Assembly: GCF_012027355.1 (NCBI RefSeq)
Contig: NZ_SNUH01000002.1
Coordinates: 229,991-293,990 of the forward strand
DNA length: 64,000 nucleotides
Direction of reading: 5' to 3'
From: Thermococcus sp. M36
Lineage (GTDB): Archaea > Methanobacteriota_B > Thermococci > Thermococcales > Thermococcaceae
Shown here one piece after another: positions 63,317-64,000 of this stretch. Each line of letters begins with the position of its first letter. The stretch's first letter is position 1. The notes under the pieces were generated by a model. The model had not been told where the DNA came from and did no database searches. It worked only from the letters and a program-made list of their open reading frames with translations. The translations under genes and the position numbers were made by a program.

Positions 63317-63950
63317 GGTCCCACCCCCTTACCTCCAGGGTCTCCAGGATTTCCTTTCCAAGCGCACTTCCCGCTCCCCCTCTGTTGCAGGCCGCAGAGT
63401 AGTTATCCGCCATCACTATTGGCAGGAGAAGTGCGTAAACTGCCCGGAGATTCTTCCGGAGGATTATCTCGACGCTGAGATATTCCTCGATGGGTTCACT
63501 CCATGGTATCTCCTTTGGGATTGTAAGGCCTGAGAGCTTCCTTATCAGCGGGGGGCACTCCTCAACCAGCCTCAGGCTCGAAGGCTTTTTGACGAGGGTT
63601 TTCCGTATCCAATCGTGGTGATGGAGCAGGACCGCAACCGAAGCAACTTGGCCGGCGGCCCCAAATTCCCGCAGGATCTCCTTCGCCATCAGGTAGGAGT
63701 AGAACTCGTGGTAACCGAAGCTCCCGCGCCTCGTCTGGAACGTCTCAAGGCACTTGCCGACGTCGTGGAGGACGTAGGCTTTCCGCAGAATGTCCCCTGC
63801 AACCTCTGGTTTGACGTCGAGAAGCTTCCCCAGCAGTGCGGTGTAGTCCCTCTTGATGTAGAGTCCCTCGATCAGCTCAAGGCCCCGCTTTACGTGAGCC
63901 TCCATCGTTTCGACGCACTTTCCGTTGCTGAAGTAGGCACAGGGGATCAT
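63285..63950 (-). CDS. cas3'': HD nuclease Cas3''
   Basis: Metal-dependent single-strand nuclease of the interference machinery, encoded apart from the helicase as in type I-A systems. 221 residues. HD motif AYVLHDVGKC with His62-Asp63, an upstream His (EAHVKRGLELI, near residue 19), FGYHEFYSYL and LLHHHDWIRK giving the remaining metal ligands, and VMADNYSAACNRGG near the C terminus. ATG overlaps the helicase stop (ATGA). Confidence 0.9.
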   Translation of the reverse strand: MIPCAYFSNGKCVETMEAHVKRGLELIEGLYIKRDYTALLGKLLDVKPEVAGDILRKAYVLHDVGKCLETFQTRRGSFGYHEFYSYLMAKEILREFGAAGQVASVAVLLHHHDWIRKTLVKKPSSLRLVEECPPLIRKLSGLTIPKEIPWSEPIEEYLSVEIILRKNLRAVYALLLPIVMADNYSAACNRGGAGSALGKEILETLEVRGWDLAGCLSGGLR

Positions 63951-64000
63951 ACGATACCACGCTCCCTGTCGTAGTCCCCGGTGTAAATTACCTCGACGTC
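63947..64000 (-). CDS. cas3': Cas3' helicase, C-terminal fragment (cut by window edge)
   Basis: Only the last 17 codons are in the window: ...DVEVIYTGDYDRERGIV and TGA, the stop overlapping the cas3'' ATG. Identity as the Cas3' helicase is inferred from the order of type I-A operons; the fragment itself is too short for any motif. Confidence 0.5.
   Translation of the reverse strand, partial: DVEVIYTGDYDRERGIV

Overview
The window reads as chromosomal DNA of a hyperthermophilic, sulfur-reducing, heterotrophic archaeon of the order Thermococcales, most likely the genus Thermococcus. The evidence is the set of gene families: a tungsten aldehyde:ferredoxin oxidoreductase with its radical-SAM maturase, a SurR-type redox regulator with protein disulfide oxidoreductase, a pyrolysin-like subtilase, archaeal NMD3, an intein-bearing topoisomerase I, ATG/GTG/TTG starts behind GGTGG/GGAGGTG ribosome sites, and TATA boxes close to start codons. 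No tRNA, rRNA or insertion sequence was seen. The species cannot be named from this sequence alone.

Layout. 1-3059 (-): AOR and its tungsten-cofactor maturase, cut by the window edge. 3303-5243 (+): hypA, a MinD/Mrp-type hypB, a hydrogenase-maturation peptidase and a small membrane protein. 5197-20702 (-): a long, tightly overlapping formate-hydrogenlyase-type operon, read right to left: molybdopterin/tungsten formate dehydrogenase, polyferredoxin, group 4 [NiFe] hydrogenase membrane arm and core, an Mrp-type Na+/H+ antiporter module, then a nucleotidyltransferase-fold protein and MobA. A TetR-family repressor lies upstream, and a perfect 14-bp palindrome sits at the predicted transcription start of fdhA. 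21940-28341 (+): hypC, hypD, hypF, hypE, a single-repeat TBP-like protein and a cysteine desulfurase. The factors needed to build a [NiFe] site thus flank the hydrogenase on both sides.

28465-45039 is mixed: a small gene broken by an in-frame amber codon, an ATP-NAD-kinase-like protein, a potassium channel fused to a zinc motif and beta-helix-like repeats, an MFS transporter, a CoA-disulfide/sulfur reductase (Nsr-like), NMD3, a DUF424 protein, a 2051-residue subtilase with a very large insertion between catalytic Asp and His, and a three-gene membrane set with two polymerase-like proteins. 45169-55458 (+) holds phosphoenolpyruvate synthase, two tandem MATE transporters, uracil phosphoribosyltransferase, a cupin (on -) and TopA with a 511-residue intein. 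55463-58364 holds a geranylgeranyl reductase/ferredoxin/surR operon facing pdo.

58565-64000: an HPr-kinase-like P-loop protein, a CRISPR array of 14 repeats and 13 spacers transcribed on the minus strand, cas2, and a minus-strand cas3'-cas3''-csa3-cas6-cas4 operon (type I-A flavour) that runs off the right edge.

A regulatory theme links distant parts. The SurR consensus GTTn3AACn5GTT is found perfectly upstream of hypF, nsr and in the surR/pdo intergenic region, with a one-mismatch copy before the TBP-like/desulfurase pair. Its position relative to the TATA box predicts activation for the hydrogenase-maturation genes and repression for nsr, matching the known SurR logic. The formate-hydrogenlyase operon has no such site and appears to be under the TetR protein instead.
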